From contig VGZI01000003.1 in assembly GCA_016872605.1 (NCBI GenBank), positions 1 through 64,000 of the forward strand: a DNA stretch of 64,000 bases. Reading direction: 5' to 3'. The stretch comes from Planctomycetota bacterium (lineage in GTDB: Bacteria > Planctomycetota > Planctomycetia > Gemmatales > Gemmataceae). The position numbers and the translations under genes are program-made. The first letter of the stretch is position 1. Every line of letters begins with the position of its first letter. Below the pieces are notes generated by a model. That model was not told the DNA's origin. It worked only from the letters and a program-made list of their open reading frames with translations, and ran no database searches. Shown in pieces: positions 48,516 to 59,279 of this stretch.

Positions 48516-49997
48516 TCAGAACCGAGCGGGCACCACGAAGCCTTCGCGATATTCCCGCGTCAACAGGCGATTCGCTTCGGCGTCGTTGCCGAACGTCTCC
48601 GCTCGCACATCGAGCGTCAAGCGTCGGCCCACGGTGAGCATCGCTTGATCGAGATTGACTTCGCGGGCGCGAAGGTGGTCGATCATGCGATTAAGCGTCT
48701 CGTTGCCTTCGCGATGTTCGCCGAGGATGCCGTCGCGGCGACTGAAAGCGACGGTGCGGCCCAGGCGATGACTGACGTTGACGATATGGCACAACGCACT
48801 GGAGATATGCCCTTCGAGGATTTCGCCCTGGAGATCCTGACGTCGGCCGGAGCGGATTGCGGCGACGAAGTTGCCATAGTGATCGCCGCGCCGGTTGCTG
48901 TTGAATCGACGAACAACGTTATTGTTATTGTCGAAGGCGGTGGCAGTGCTGTAGTTGGTCATGACGAGATAGCCGTTGGCGCAGTGGAAGACATTGCCGA
49001 CTTGTGCGGTGCGGTAATCGCCCATAGGGAATAGGCCGCGGACTTCGAAGATCAACTCGCAATCGCCATAATCGAAAAGACCGACTTGCGTGTTGGGTGT
49101 TTCGCCGTCGTCGACGTAGCCGAACCGGCCGCCAAGGCTCATGACGGAGCGGGAGAGTTCGGATTTGCCCAAGCCCCAGCGTGCGACGTCCATCTGGTGA
49201 ATGCCCTGGTTGCCCAGGTCGCCGTTGCCGTACTCCCAAATCCAGTGCCAGTCGTAGTGAACCGGTCCGAAAGCGGGGTTATTGCGGCGCGGCGCGGCAT
49301 TGGACGCGGGGCCGCACCAGAGATTGTAGTCCATCGTCCGAGGCGCCTGTTGCGGGCCGTTCACTCGGCCGATCGTATTGCGACGCTTGTAGCACAGGCC
49401 GCGAGCGACGCTGCATCGGCCCAAACCACCGGAACGAAGGAACTCGATGGCCTCCCGGATGTTCGGCTCGCTACGGATCTGCGTGCCGGCCTGGCAGATC
49501 TTGTCGTAGTGCCGAGATGCTTCGACGAGACGGCGACCTTCCCAAACGTTGTGGCTCACGGGCTTCTCGACGTAGACATGCTTGCCATTCTGCATGGCCC
49601 AGATGCCAGCCAGCGCGTGCCAATGGTTCGGCGTGGCGATGGAGACGGCATGGATGTCGCGATTTTCCATGATCCGGCGAAGGTCTTGCACGACCGTCGG
49701 CGCCGAGCCTTGCCGTTGCCGAGCGAGCTCGACCGCTCCGCCAACAACGGCGGTATCGACATCGCACACATGCGTGACGACGCAATTATGCCGACCGGCC
49801 AAGCCGGTGATGTGGTCCCGTCCGCGGCTGCGAACGCCGATGACCGCGACGTTGATCCGCTCGTTGGCGCCGCGCGGCGTTGCCTGCGCTTGCGGTCGAT
49901 CGTTGGCTTCTGTTTCCGAGAGGAAGAACCCGGAACCGATCACCCCCGCCAACCCGGCGGATTGCTGCATGAATTCACGACGATCGAGAAAATGCAT
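48516..49997 (-). CDS. Gfo/Idh/MocA-family oxidoreductase with Tat-type signal
   Basis: DRREFMQQSAGLAGVIGSGFF, NVAVIGVRSRGRDHITGLAGR, VSIATPNHWHALAGIWAMQNGKHVYVEKPVSHN. Confidence 0.94.
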   Translation of the reverse strand: MHFLDRREFMQQSAGLAGVIGSGFFLSETEANDRPQAQATPRGANERINVAVIGVRSRGRDHITGLAGRHNCVVTHVCDVDTAVVGGAVELARQRQGSAPTVVQDLRRIMENRDIHAVSIATPNHWHALAGIWAMQNGKHVYVEKPVSHNVWEGRRLVEASRHYDKICQAGTQIRSEPNIREAIEFLRSGGLGRCSVARGLCYKRRNTIGRVNGPQQAPRTMDYNLWCGPASNAAPRRNNPAFGPVHYDWHWIWEYGNGDLGNQGIHQMDVARWGLGKSELSRSVMSLGGRFGYVDDGETPNTQVGLFDYGDCELIFEVRGLFPMGDYRTAQVGNVFHCANGYLVMTNYSTATAFDNNNNVVRRFNSNRRGDHYGNFVAAIRSGRRQDLQGEILEGHISSALCHIVNVSHRLGRTVAFSRRDGILGEHREGNETLNRMIDHLRAREVNLDQAMLTVGRRLTLDVRAETFGNDAEANRLLTREYREGFVVPARF

Positions 49998-50335
49998 AGT
50001 TCGCACTCCTGCTGAAGGTGAAATTTGCTTGGTGTGTGTGATACCAATGTAGCTGTTGCGACGGGGCGGCGTCAATCAGAAATGAGAATTTCTCACGATG
50101 CCGTTGAGACGTTAGCTCGGACCCTGTCTCCGTCCCTCCGCTGATTTTCTTGGCTACGTCACCCGGGGAGTCGGGAGAAAGGCACGGACGCTACGGAGAT
50201 CCTGACCGAATCAAAGCAGAAAGCGGCCCCGGTCGTGCCGCTGGCGTAACGCGAGGCACTTTGGACGTTACCCTTGATTGCGGCCGCGGGCATCGTACAT
50301 TCTTCCTCATTTCATGACATGAAAGGAACCGCCGC

Positions 50336-50729
50336 ATGACTGTCGCTGAATTGATGACCACCAAGCTCTTCACCGTTGGGCCCGACGACTCCGTCGAAGG
50401 CGCCGTCCGCATGCTGCAACAGCGCGGCGTGCGCCACCTGCTCGTGCTCGATGGCCACGATCTCGTCGGCATTCTCTCCGCTCGATCCACAGAAGAGCAA
50501 ACGCAAGAAGCTCCTCAACCTCGGCGGGTTGTTCTTCTTGCTCGAGCCGATCCTGGTGCGCGAGATCATGACGAAGAATCCGGTCACCGTCGCTCCGACG
50601 GCGTCGGCGCAGGACGCTGCCAAGCTCATGGTGTCCAATCGCTTCGGCGCCTTGCCCGTCGTCAAGGCGGGCAAGCTCGTCGGAATCGTCACCGAGACTG
50701 ATCTCCTGCGGCATTTCGCGTCGCTGTGA
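50336..50729 (+). pseudogene. CBS-domain pair protein split by a frameshift
   Basis: Frame of ORF 50336: MTVAELMTTKLFTVGPDDSVEGAVRMLQQRGVRHLLVLDGHDLVGILS; frame of ORF 50376: DPQKSKRKKLLNLGGLFFLLEPILVREIMTKNPVTVAPTASAQDAAKLMVSNRFGALPVVKAGKLVGIVTETDLLRHFASL; shift near 50478-50490. Confidence 0.8.
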
Positions 50730-50758
50730 GCGCGCTTACGTCTAGAAGCAGTTCAGAA

Positions 50759-50850
50759 CCCCTTTCCCTTCGGGAGAGGGGCAGCGGTGAGGATGGGTCG
50801 TCATGCTTTTGCTAGTTCAAACCTCTCCCCTTTCCCTCCGGGAGAGGGGA
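50759..50850. repeat. Two tandem copies of hairpin CCCCTTTCCCTYCGGGAGAGGGG
   Basis: cccctttcccttcgggagagggg ... cccctttccctccgggagagggg. Confidence 0.8.
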
Positions 50851-50941
50851 GTTTTGAATTAGCCGCTAAACGTAATCCTTTGCGTTTCACTGTGTGGCTT
50901 GATACGATGAGGGAAACGTTCACGCCATGCAGGATCCCACC

Positions 50942-53900
50942 ATGATTCGTATCCTTCTCGCGTCCCTCCTACTTCTCATTCCCGCCACGACGCAAGCTCA
51001 AGAGGCAGTCCGCTTCGTGCGGTCGCCGGACATTTCGCCCGACGGCAAAACCGTCGCCTTCAGCTATCTCGGCGACATCTGGCTCGTCGACGTCAACGGC
51101 GGCGTCGCCAAGCATCTGACGATGCACGAGAAGCACGATTTCAATCCCGTCTTCAGCCCCAATGGCAAGTGGATCGCGTTCTCCTCCAACCGCCACGGCC
51201 AATACGACGTCTTCATCATTCCCGCCGAGGGAGGAAAGCCGCGACGCCTGACCTTCGACTCGGCCGACGATCATGTCACCGGCTGGTCGCCCGACAGCAA
51301 GCACGTGCTGTTCATGTCGGGGCGCTCGGTTGATCTTCCGTTCCGCATGGAACTCTTCACCGTCTCGATCGACGGCGGCCCGGTCAAGCAGATCAGCGCC
51401 TTCGAAGGACGAGACGGCGTGTACAACCCCACGGGCGATCTCATCGCCTATATTCGCGGGCCGGGCGTCTGGTATCGCAGGGGATACAAAGGCTCATCGA
51501 ATGACGACATCTGGCTTTGCAATGCCGACGGCTCGAACAATCGCCGCGTCACGACGCACCAGGGACAGGACAGCTATCCGATGTGGTCGGCCGACGGCAA
51601 GCACCTTTACTATGTCAGCGATGTCGCCGGCGGATTGGCCAACATCGTCAAACAGGCGATCGATCCGCAGTCGCCCGCCGCCCAGGCCGTCGCCGTGACG
51701 CATCACGCAGACGAGTTTGTCCGCCGCGCTCGCATGTGCGCCAATGGTGAACTGATCGTTTATGAGTGCGGCCCCGATGTCTGGGTACATTCACTCAAGA
51801 CCAACAAGAGCCGAAAGCTTCGTATCGAAGTGCGTGCCGACGACAAGACGAATCCGGAAGTCGTCAAGACGTTCACCACCGGCGCCACCGAGTTTGCCTG
51901 GTCGCCGAACGAAAAGCATGTCGCCTTCGTCGCACACGGCGAAATTTTCCTCATGAGCCGGGATGGAGGCAATGCGAAACGCCTCACCGATCATCCGGGT
52001 TTCGATCACGGCATTGCCTGGTCGCCCGATGGGCGACGCATGCTTTTTCTTTCGGATCGCAACGGCCACGAAGACATCTACGCGCTCGAATCCGACGACC
52101 CGGAGCATCCCGACATCGTCGGAGCACACCAATACAGGGTGAAGCAACTCACCAAGACGCCTGAAGCCGAATTCGGCATCAGGTTTTCGCCGGACGCTCA
52201 GCGCGTCCTCTTCATCCGTGCCGGCAAGCTCATGACGATGGACCCGGACGGCGGAAATCAGAAAGTGCTCGTCAACGAAGGCCAGATTTTCGATTACGAG
52301 TGGTCGCCCGATGGCCAGTGGATTTGCTACGCCCGCATGGACGGCTCGTTCGCCAGCGAGCTGTTCATCATCCCGTCGACCGGCGCCACCGCCCTGAACC
52401 CGGCCCGCAACATCACGCGCTTCGCCACCTACAACGGCGGCGTCACCTGGAGCCGCACGGGGAACAAACTCGCGTTCATCAGTGTTCGCAAAGGAAACAC
52501 GCCGAGCTCCTATGTCCTGTCCTTGCAAAAGCCACTCTCCGCCGGCGCCTTCCTGAGCAAGGACATCGACTGGGACAACATCCATCTCCGCGTCAAGCAG
52601 CCGTACGGGATGAATATCTCCGAATGCGCCATCTCCAATGACGGATCGAAAATCGCCTTTCGTGGACAAATCGACGACGCCGAGGATCTCTGGATCGCCG
52701 ACGCCAACGGCGGCTCGATCCTGCGCCTCACCAACGGCAACCTCAAACCCGCGCAGATCACCTGGTCGAAATTCTTCGCCGGGCAAATCTACTTTCGCGA
52801 CAACAACGGCAACCTTCGCGGCATCATGATCGGCGGCCCCACCGTCGTCGGCCCCACCACGCTCAACTTTTCGGCCCGAATGGCGATTCGCCAGGACCAG
52901 CTCTTTCAAGAAATCTTCGACCAGAGTTGGCGCGCTCTGGACGAGAGCTTCTACGACAAGAACTTTCACGGCGCCGACTGGAAGACGATTCGCGCCAAAT
53001 ACCGACCGCTCGTTGCCCACTGCGGCATGAAAGAGGACCTGTACACCTTGATCAGCCTCATGCTCGGCGAACTCAACGCCTCGCACCTGGGCATCTCCGG
53101 CAACCTCGGCAAGGCCGAGCAAGAGACGGCCGATCTGGGCTTGATCTTCGACCGTTCGCATCCCGGGCCCGATCTGAGAGTCGGCGAGATTCTCAAGGGC
53201 GGCCCCGCAGATCGCCGCGGTCTTAACATCAAACCCGGCGATCGCATCGTCCGCATCGACGGCGTCGAACTGACCAACACGACCAACGTGTCGAAGCTGC
53301 TCAACGACAAGGTCGGCGAAGTCGTCACGCTGACCATCGCCAGCGCCGCCGACGCGAAGACCCGGCGCCGCGTCGAGATTCGCGCCGAGGGCCGAGCCAA
53401 GGTCAACGAACCAATGTATGAGCGCTGGCTCAAGCGCAACGCCGACCGCGTCACCGAGCTAAGCAAGGGCAAGCTCGGCTACATCCACATTCCGAACATG
53501 CAAGAGCCCGGCCTGGAACGCTTCGTCCGCTCGCTCTATTCGGACAACTTCGACAAAGAAGGAATTGTCCTCGACGTTCGCTACAACGGCGGCGGGTTCA
53601 CGCACGATCAGGTCTTGGCCTACCTCACGGGCAAGGAGCACACCATCTTCAGCCATCGCGACGGGTCATCGGGCCTCGTGCTCCGTTCCTACGATCGCAA
53701 GTGGACCAAGCCGTTGACGCTGCTCATCAACAACCGCTCGTACAGCGATGCCGAGATCTTCCCGCACGGCTTCCGCACCTGGGGCCTGGGAAAGCTCGTC
53801 GGCCAGCCGACTGGCGGGTTCGTCATCGGCACGCGCAACATCACGCTTATCGACGGCTCCACCTTCCGCACACCGCGCATCGGTGTCCACACGGTCAAAG

Positions 53901-54073
53901 GAGTCAACATGGACAAGGCAGGCGTCCAGCCCGATATCCTCATCGAACCACACCCCGACGACCTGGCCCACGGCGTCGATCTGCAACTCGATCGAGCCGT
54001 GGAAGTGTTGCTTCAAGACGTGGCTAATTGGAAGAAGGCGCGTCCGCCCATGGTCGGCTCTGGCGGTCAGTGA
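50942..54073 (+). CDS. Tricorn protease-like S41 peptidase with WD40-like/PD40 repeats and PDZ domain
   Basis: PD40 blades (SPDISPDGKTVAFSYLGDIW), PDZ GGPADRRGLNIKPGDRIVRIDG, S41 core VLDVRYNGGGFTHDQVLAYL, NNRSYSDAEIFPHGFRTWGLGKLVGQPTGG. Confidence 0.94.
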   Translation: MIRILLASLLLLIPATTQAQEAVRFVRSPDISPDGKTVAFSYLGDIWLVDVNGGVAKHLTMHEKHDFNPVFSPNGKWIAFSSNRHGQYDVFIIPAEGGKPRRLTFDSADDHVTGWSPDSKHVLFMSGRSVDLPFRMELFTVSIDGGPVKQISAFEGRDGVYNPTGDLIAYIRGPGVWYRRGYKGSSNDDIWLCNADGSNNRRVTTHQGQDSYPMWSADGKHLYYVSDVAGGLANIVKQAIDPQSPAAQAVAVTHHADEFVRRARMCANGELIVYECGPDVWVHSLKTNKSRKLRIEVRADDKTNPEVVKTFTTGATEFAWSPNEKHVAFVAHGEIFLMSRDGGNAKRLTDHPGFDHGIAWSPDGRRMLFLSDRNGHEDIYALESDDPEHPDIVGAHQYRVKQLTKTPEAEFGIRFSPDAQRVLFIRAGKLMTMDPDGGNQKVLVNEGQIFDYEWSPDGQWICYARMDGSFASELFIIPSTGATALNPARNITRFATYNGGVTWSRTGNKLAFISVRKGNTPSSYVLSLQKPLSAGAFLSKDIDWDNIHLRVKQPYGMNISECAISNDGSKIAFRGQIDDAEDLWIADANGGSILRLTNGNLKPAQITWSKFFAGQIYFRDNNGNLRGIMIGGPTVVGPTTLNFSARMAIRQDQLFQEIFDQSWRALDESFYDKNFHGADWKTIRAKYRPLVAHCGMKEDLYTLISLMLGELNASHLGISGNLGKAEQETADLGLIFDRSHPGPDLRVGEILKGGPADRRGLNIKPGDRIVRIDGVELTNTTNVSKLLNDKVGEVVTLTIASAADAKTRRRVEIRAEGRAKVNEPMYERWLKRNADRVTELSKGKLGYIHIPNMQEPGLERFVRSLYSDNFDKEGIVLDVRYNGGGFTHDQVLAYLTGKEHTIFSHRDGSSGLVLRSYDRKWTKPLTLLINNRSYSDAEIFPHGFRTWGLGKLVGQPTGGFVIGTRNITLIDGSTFRTPRIGVHTVKGVNMDKAGVQPDILIEPHPDDLAHGVDLQLDRAVEVLLQDVANWKKARPPMVGSGGQ

Positions 54074-54102
54074 GAGAAACAACCACAGATGAACATCGAT
54101 AA

Positions 54103-54490
54103 ACCTAGCGCGGCTGAGCCGCGACCATCAAGACCCAACCACGGATTACCTGATCGCACGGATACGCGATACGGAAACGGCCGTGACCAAGCGGGAACGT
54201 GGAGATACGGAACATTCCAACTCTCTTGTGCTTTCCGCACTTCCTTACTTGGACAGCGCCACGTTTTAGACTTGGTCAACACCCTGCAACGCATTTTTTG
54301 TACGTAACTCCTTTAGTAAAGAGCACGTGCGCGTATTCGTTGCACGCACACACTCACACCCCCCCCTTGCGAAATGCAACGAAACCGGGAACCAGGGTGA
54401 GCAACGCTCGTTCGCCGTACGCAGGCGTCGCAGGGCTTCAAAAGTGGCGCTGTCCAATTGATCTCTTTTCTGAATATCCGTGCCGTCAGT
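54103..54490 (+). repeat. Composite repeat C: ~388-bp repeat containing nested MITE-like element
   Basis: Inverted counterpart of 33756-34142. Confidence 0.85.
54249..54457 (+). mobile_element. MITE-like element copy C (209 bp)
   Basis: TTGGACAGCGCCAC..GTGGCGCTGTCCAA TIRs; aligns with copies A and B. Confidence 0.9.
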
Positions 54491-54714
54491 GTGTTCCGCG
54501 GTCTCAGATGATCTTGTTGTCACACGAAGAAATTGATTGATAGCAGTACGGGGGACTCGGAGAAATTCAGAGGACTCAACGGCCGAAGGCTACACGGACT
54601 ACCGGTTTGCGTCCGCCATGGCAGTAATGCGTCTCTCGATATAACGTCATATCCCATTGTCCCCCATGCTCCCCGTGGTTCATGTAGTAGAGGGGCTGAA
54701 GTGCTGAGAGACGG

Positions 54715-56043
54715 TCAGATCGACCCGCGGCGAAGCTTGGCGGCTTTTTGTTCGTCCGCCTCGGCGGCCTTGTCGTTGCCGAGTTGGCGGTGCAACTCCG
54801 CGCGGAAATCGTAGATGCGCGGCTCGTCGGGACGCTGGCGGATGGCGGCGTCGAAGTCGGCCAGGGCCTTCTCCGGCAACTCTTTCTCGCTGTAGGCCAA
54901 GCCGCGCCACAAGAGGCCTTGCCAATTCCTCGGATCGAGCTTCAACCCAGCCTCGAGGTCTACCAGCGCCTTGTCTAGAATCTTCGGATCGTCCTTTTCC
55001 CAGTAATCGAAGATGTGCCACTGCCCGCGCAAGATCAAGGCGATCGGCTCTTGCGTATCGAGTGCGACAGCTTTGTCGATATCGCGTTTGATGGCCTGGA
55101 AGGACGGCTTGGTGGGATCAGCCCCTTTTCGACATTGGGCATTGGCGCGAAACAGATACCCGCGCGCCTCCTTCGGATCGAGGGCGATTGCCTTGGCCGC
55201 ATCGGCGACGGCCTTCGCGAAATCGCCGCGCTCCGTGTGAGCGTTACTCCGCAACAGAAAAGCCTCGACCTCTTTGGGATCGTGCTGAATGACCTTGTCG
55301 CAGTCGGCAATCACGTCGAGATAATCGCGGTTGTTGGTGTTGATCAGCGCGCGAACGAGCCGGCAACTTTTGTCCTTGGGATCGAGCGTGATGGCCCTGG
55401 CCGCGTCTGCCAGCGCCTTGTGCGACTCCCCGCGCTGCATGTGCAGCATCGCCCGCGTTCCGTAAAGCCAGGGGTCGTTCGGATCGATGCGCAGCGCTCG
55501 GTCAAGGTCGGCAAAGGCGCGGTCGAGATCGTTGCGCTCGGAATAGGTGATCGCCCGGTTGCCCAAGACGCCGACATGCTTGGGATCGAGCTCGAGTGCC
55601 TTGGCGAAGTGGGCATACGCCTTGTCGTAGTCCTTCTTTTCGCCGAACGAGCTGCCCAGATTGAAGTGCGCCTCGGCGTTCTTGGGATCGAGCGCGAGCG
55701 CACTTCGGCAATCGGCAATGGCCTTGTCGAAGTCACGTTTGCCCCGGCGAAGGGCGCGAGCGCGGTGCACGTAGGCGCTGATCTCCTTCGAGTCGAGCGC
55801 GATCGCCTTGGTGCAGTCGGCGATGGCCTTATCGAAGTCCCCCTTCTTCTCATGCGCGAAGCCGCGATACGAATACGCTCGCGCGTCATTGGCGTTGGCG
55901 GCAATGACCTTGTCGAAGCACGCGATAGCTCGATCGAACTCCTTCCGCGCAAGCGCATCCTTGCCCTCGGTGAAATTCGTGCCGCCTCCGTGGGTCAGAC
56001 CTGCGGCGATATGAATTGCAACCAACGAAATCGTGAACCGCAT
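54715..56043 (-). CDS. Secreted TPR-repeat protein
   Basis: Tandem 34-aa repeats (DFDKAIADCTKAIALDSKEISAYVHRARAL etc.); signal peptide MRFTISLVAIHIAAGLTHG. Confidence 0.92.
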   Translation of the reverse strand: MRFTISLVAIHIAAGLTHGGGTNFTEGKDALARKEFDRAIACFDKVIAANANDARAYSYRGFAHEKKGDFDKAIADCTKAIALDSKEISAYVHRARALRRGKRDFDKAIADCRSALALDPKNAEAHFNLGSSFGEKKDYDKAYAHFAKALELDPKHVGVLGNRAITYSERNDLDRAFADLDRALRIDPNDPWLYGTRAMLHMQRGESHKALADAARAITLDPKDKSCRLVRALINTNNRDYLDVIADCDKVIQHDPKEVEAFLLRSNAHTERGDFAKAVADAAKAIALDPKEARGYLFRANAQCRKGADPTKPSFQAIKRDIDKAVALDTQEPIALILRGQWHIFDYWEKDDPKILDKALVDLEAGLKLDPRNWQGLLWRGLAYSEKELPEKALADFDAAIRQRPDEPRIYDFRAELHRQLGNDKAAEADEQKAAKLRRGSI

Positions 56044-56203
56044 AATGGGACTCCTTTCCCAGGGCGTCGTGAGGCATCGTAACAAATCGTTGCTCCCGGC
56101 GTAAAGGCCGAGTCCCTGCACGCCGGGCGGTGAACGGACGTCTTCGTTCCACCGTCTTCATAAGATGATCATTCGCCCTTGGCGCAGGAGATGGAGGATT
56201 TCC

Positions 56204-57082
56204 ATGAGTTTCTCTACTTGCAAACCGATTGCTTGCTTGATTTTGGCATTCGCCAGCGCCGGGCATGTGCAGGCCCAAGAAAAAACGATCCGCCTCGGCA
56301 TGGCAAAGACGTTTGTCGCCGAAAGGCCAAAGGGATTCATCGACATCGCCACCGGTGAATTCAAAGACGTGCTCAAGAAAACGACGGGGCTGAACGGCAA
56401 CCTCGATTCCAAGAACGATGCCATTGAGGTCGCCGACAAGCTCGCCAAAAAGCAGGTCGACTTCGGCATTTTTCACGCCCACGAGTTCGCCTGGGCGCAG
56501 AAGAAACACCCCGGCCTCGAAGCTTTGCTGCTCGCACCGGGGAAGTATCGTCTGGAACGCGCGTACCTCATCGTGCACAAAACCGACGCCGCCAAGGGAA
56601 TCGGCGATTTGGCAGGCAAAAAGCTTGACGTCGCTGAAGGAACCAGCGAGCCGTGCCGACTTTTTCTGAACAAGTTGTGCCAGGACCAGGCCAAGAAGGC
56701 GCCGATGGCGTTTTTCGCCGCCGTCGCGAAGTCCGAGTCGCCGAAGGATGCACTCGATGAAGTGGCGCGCGGCAATGTGCAAGCCACGGTCGTTGATCGG
56801 ACCGTGCTCGAATTTTACCGTGAGGTCCGGGGCCCGGTGTTCGACAAGAACCTGCGCATCCTCGCCGAGTCGCCGTCATTCCCCCCTGCCGTGATCGCTT
56901 GGCAGAAAGGCGGCGTCGACGATGCCACGCTGAGCCAATTCCGCGACGGCCTGCTCAAGGCTCACACCATAGCCGACGGTCGCGACATGATGAAGACGTG
57001 GAACATCGAGATGTTCGAGACTCCGGCCAAGGAGTACACAGGTCAACTGACGGAACTTCTCAAGGCGTTTCCATCGCCATGA
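56204..57082 (+). CDS. PhnD-like phosphate/phosphonate-type substrate-binding protein
   Basis: Signal peptide; IEVADKLAKKQVDFGIFHAHEFAWAQ; Asp-Val-type periplasmic binding pattern; no ABC permease/ATPase adjacent. Confidence 0.75.
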   Translation: MSFSTCKPIACLILAFASAGHVQAQEKTIRLGMAKTFVAERPKGFIDIATGEFKDVLKKTTGLNGNLDSKNDAIEVADKLAKKQVDFGIFHAHEFAWAQKKHPGLEALLLAPGKYRLERAYLIVHKTDAAKGIGDLAGKKLDVAEGTSEPCRLFLNKLCQDQAKKAPMAFFAAVAKSESPKDALDEVARGNVQATVVDRTVLEFYREVRGPVFDKNLRILAESPSFPPAVIAWQKGGVDDATLSQFRDGLLKAHTIADGRDMMKTWNIEMFETPAKEYTGQLTELLKAFPSP

Positions 57083-57102
57083 GTGAGTGCGAATCTTCTA
57101 AT

Positions 57103-57305
57103 TTGACAGCGCACTATCACGCGGAAACATTGGCGACGTTGGGCTCATAGCCGCGGAGCGGCGTAAGCCAGTAGCCAGGCTCGCAAGACCCTGGACCTGG
57201 CCGATCACGACACAAGCCGCGCAGCGGCGAAAGCCTTCCCAGGATCTCACGACCCTGGCTATTGGTTTCCGTCGCTCCGCGACTCTACCATGGTGCGCTG
57301 TCGAA
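57103..57305. repeat. ~203-bp element with imperfect terminal inverted repeats (TTGACAGCGCACTAT / ATGGTGCGCTGTCGAA)
   Basis: Inverted ends; internal repeated GCCGCGSAGCGGCG / ACCCTGG motifs. Confidence 0.55.
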
Positions 57306-57310
57306 CGAAT

Positions 57311-59279
57311 TCACCGCGCGGGCTGCCTGTCGGCGGCAGGCGCCTTGGCAAGCCGAACATTCTCGAAACTGACGTAAACTGCGATTTTTCCGGCGTCCGG
57401 TCCGACGCCGTAGCGGCATTGCACTTGGTGAATCGTCCCCGTGAATGCGATCGGCGCGCCAACCTTCGGCAATGAAGCACGGTCTTGGTCCACGCCAGCA
57501 ACGGGCAGGCCGAAGCGGAAATCGGTCCGTCGGAGGACGAAAAGCGAGGTTTTGCGAGACAGCTCCACATGCTTGGGCATTCCGCCCGAAATGGCCAGTT
57601 CCACTTCAAGGTTGTCGAAGCCAAAGCCCTTTTGAACAGCGATCACTTTCGCGGGCCAGGAGATCACGCCTTTGAAGGTTTCGTTGAACCTGGCTTGAAC
57701 CGTTCCATCCGGCGGTGCTTTGTCGATGAGGAATTGCCGGCCCTCCACGTTCACCATCTGATGTTCTCGCGATTTCAGTTCGGTCTCGGTTGGAATGGTC
57801 GAATGCGTGGCGAGTTGGACGGCGGTGTTTGCGAAGTCGTCCGAATCGGTTTGCCAGGCTTTGGGGCTTTTCATGAATGCCAGGATCTGATTGGCCATCT
57901 CCATTTCTTGATTGGCCAGCCAAAAGTTTTGATCAGCGCGCCAGGCCTTGCAACTCAGGTCCAGTGCATCGTGGCGGGCATCCAAGAAACGCATGAACAA
58001 GTTCCAGTCTGGAATCGCCGTCTGGAAGTCCCGAGGCACGCTCGAGTGCGTGTCGAACTGTTTTCGGACGGTTCGCCATGGTTCCAGGCACTCGCGCTCG
58101 ATTCGTTCCGCGGCATCCGCCGGCGTCAACGCCTGGGCGTCGCGCTGCTCCTTGATGGAGTTGTACCTTTCGCGGATCCATTGCTCGGCGTCGGCCAAAT
58201 GTAAGAAGGCGAGGCCGAAATCCGCATCCTCGCGCGACGAACTCGGCAAGCAAAGAACGGCGGCAGCGATCGCAAGACAGCCGACGAAAGCCACGCATGA
58301 TGTTCGCGCGACCTGGCTAATTCGAGTCCATGGCCCCGCCCCAAGGCCGAGAATCACGCCGCACAGAAAGCCGGTTGCCAGACCTCCGAAATGGCAGGCA
58401 TGATCGATGTTCGGAACGAACCAGGCGATGGCAAGATTGAGTAACAGAACACCGATGACGTCGGTTCGAATTCGGCGAAACACGGTCGCGCCGAGCGCGG
58501 CGCGTTGCAACCATGCCAGCGCCATCAACCCGCCGAAGACGCCAAAGATGGCGCCGGACGCGCCAAAGCCGCCACCATTCACCGCCGGTCGTGGGCGGAC
58601 CGAAGTTCGCGCCCCACCGCACCATGTCAGTGAGCCACGGCGTGTGAAGGGAAACTCCACAGAAGAACATCACGTTGAAAACCGCGAACGTGATGAAAAC
58701 CAGGAAGTGGGTCATCCCGGTTCGTGGATTGAGGGCCAGGACGTTTCGATAAAACTGCTCGATTCGGCCAATCGGTTCGTCATCCGGCGGCCCCGTCAGA
58801 CCGAGGGCCCCGCGAAGCTCTTCGATCTGATCGACGCTGAAATTCTCCAAGAAAAAATGAGCACCGCAAGACTGGTGGTAATCCAACGGCGTCGTCGGAT
58901 CGCCCACTTGCACCCGGTTTACATCGTGAAAAACAATACGCAGCCAGTGACCGTCGAAATCAACCCGCTTGACGTTTGATCGGCTCGTGAAAAGGCTCCA
59001 CAATTTGCTGCCGCTCTCGAAGACGGTGAGCTGGTCGCCTGCAACCTCAAGGCACGCTGGGTAAAGCGCTCGGACGACCGCTCCCCACGCCATGAGGAGT
59101 CCCACCGGAATCAATAAAAACCGCCAGCTCGATTCCCATCCAGGCGGTGGAATCAAACTCAGCGTGCTCGTGAGGAGAACGATCAAGATGGCGTTGGCAT
59201 AGTGCTCAACGACGGCTCCACGGACTTCCACGCGCGGGACCTCGTCCGGCGTTTTCACGTCGATCGCAAATTGGCTCAT
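57311..59279 (-). pseudogene. Rhomboid-family intramembrane protease with frameshifting internal deletion
   Basis: N-terminal frame (MSQFAIDVKTPDEV..TDMVRWGANFGPPTTGGEWWRL) and C-terminal frame (GGFGASGAIFGVFGGLMALAWL..NIDHACHFGGLATGFLCG) joined out of frame near 58570-58585; TM2-TM3 segment absent. Confidence 0.78.
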
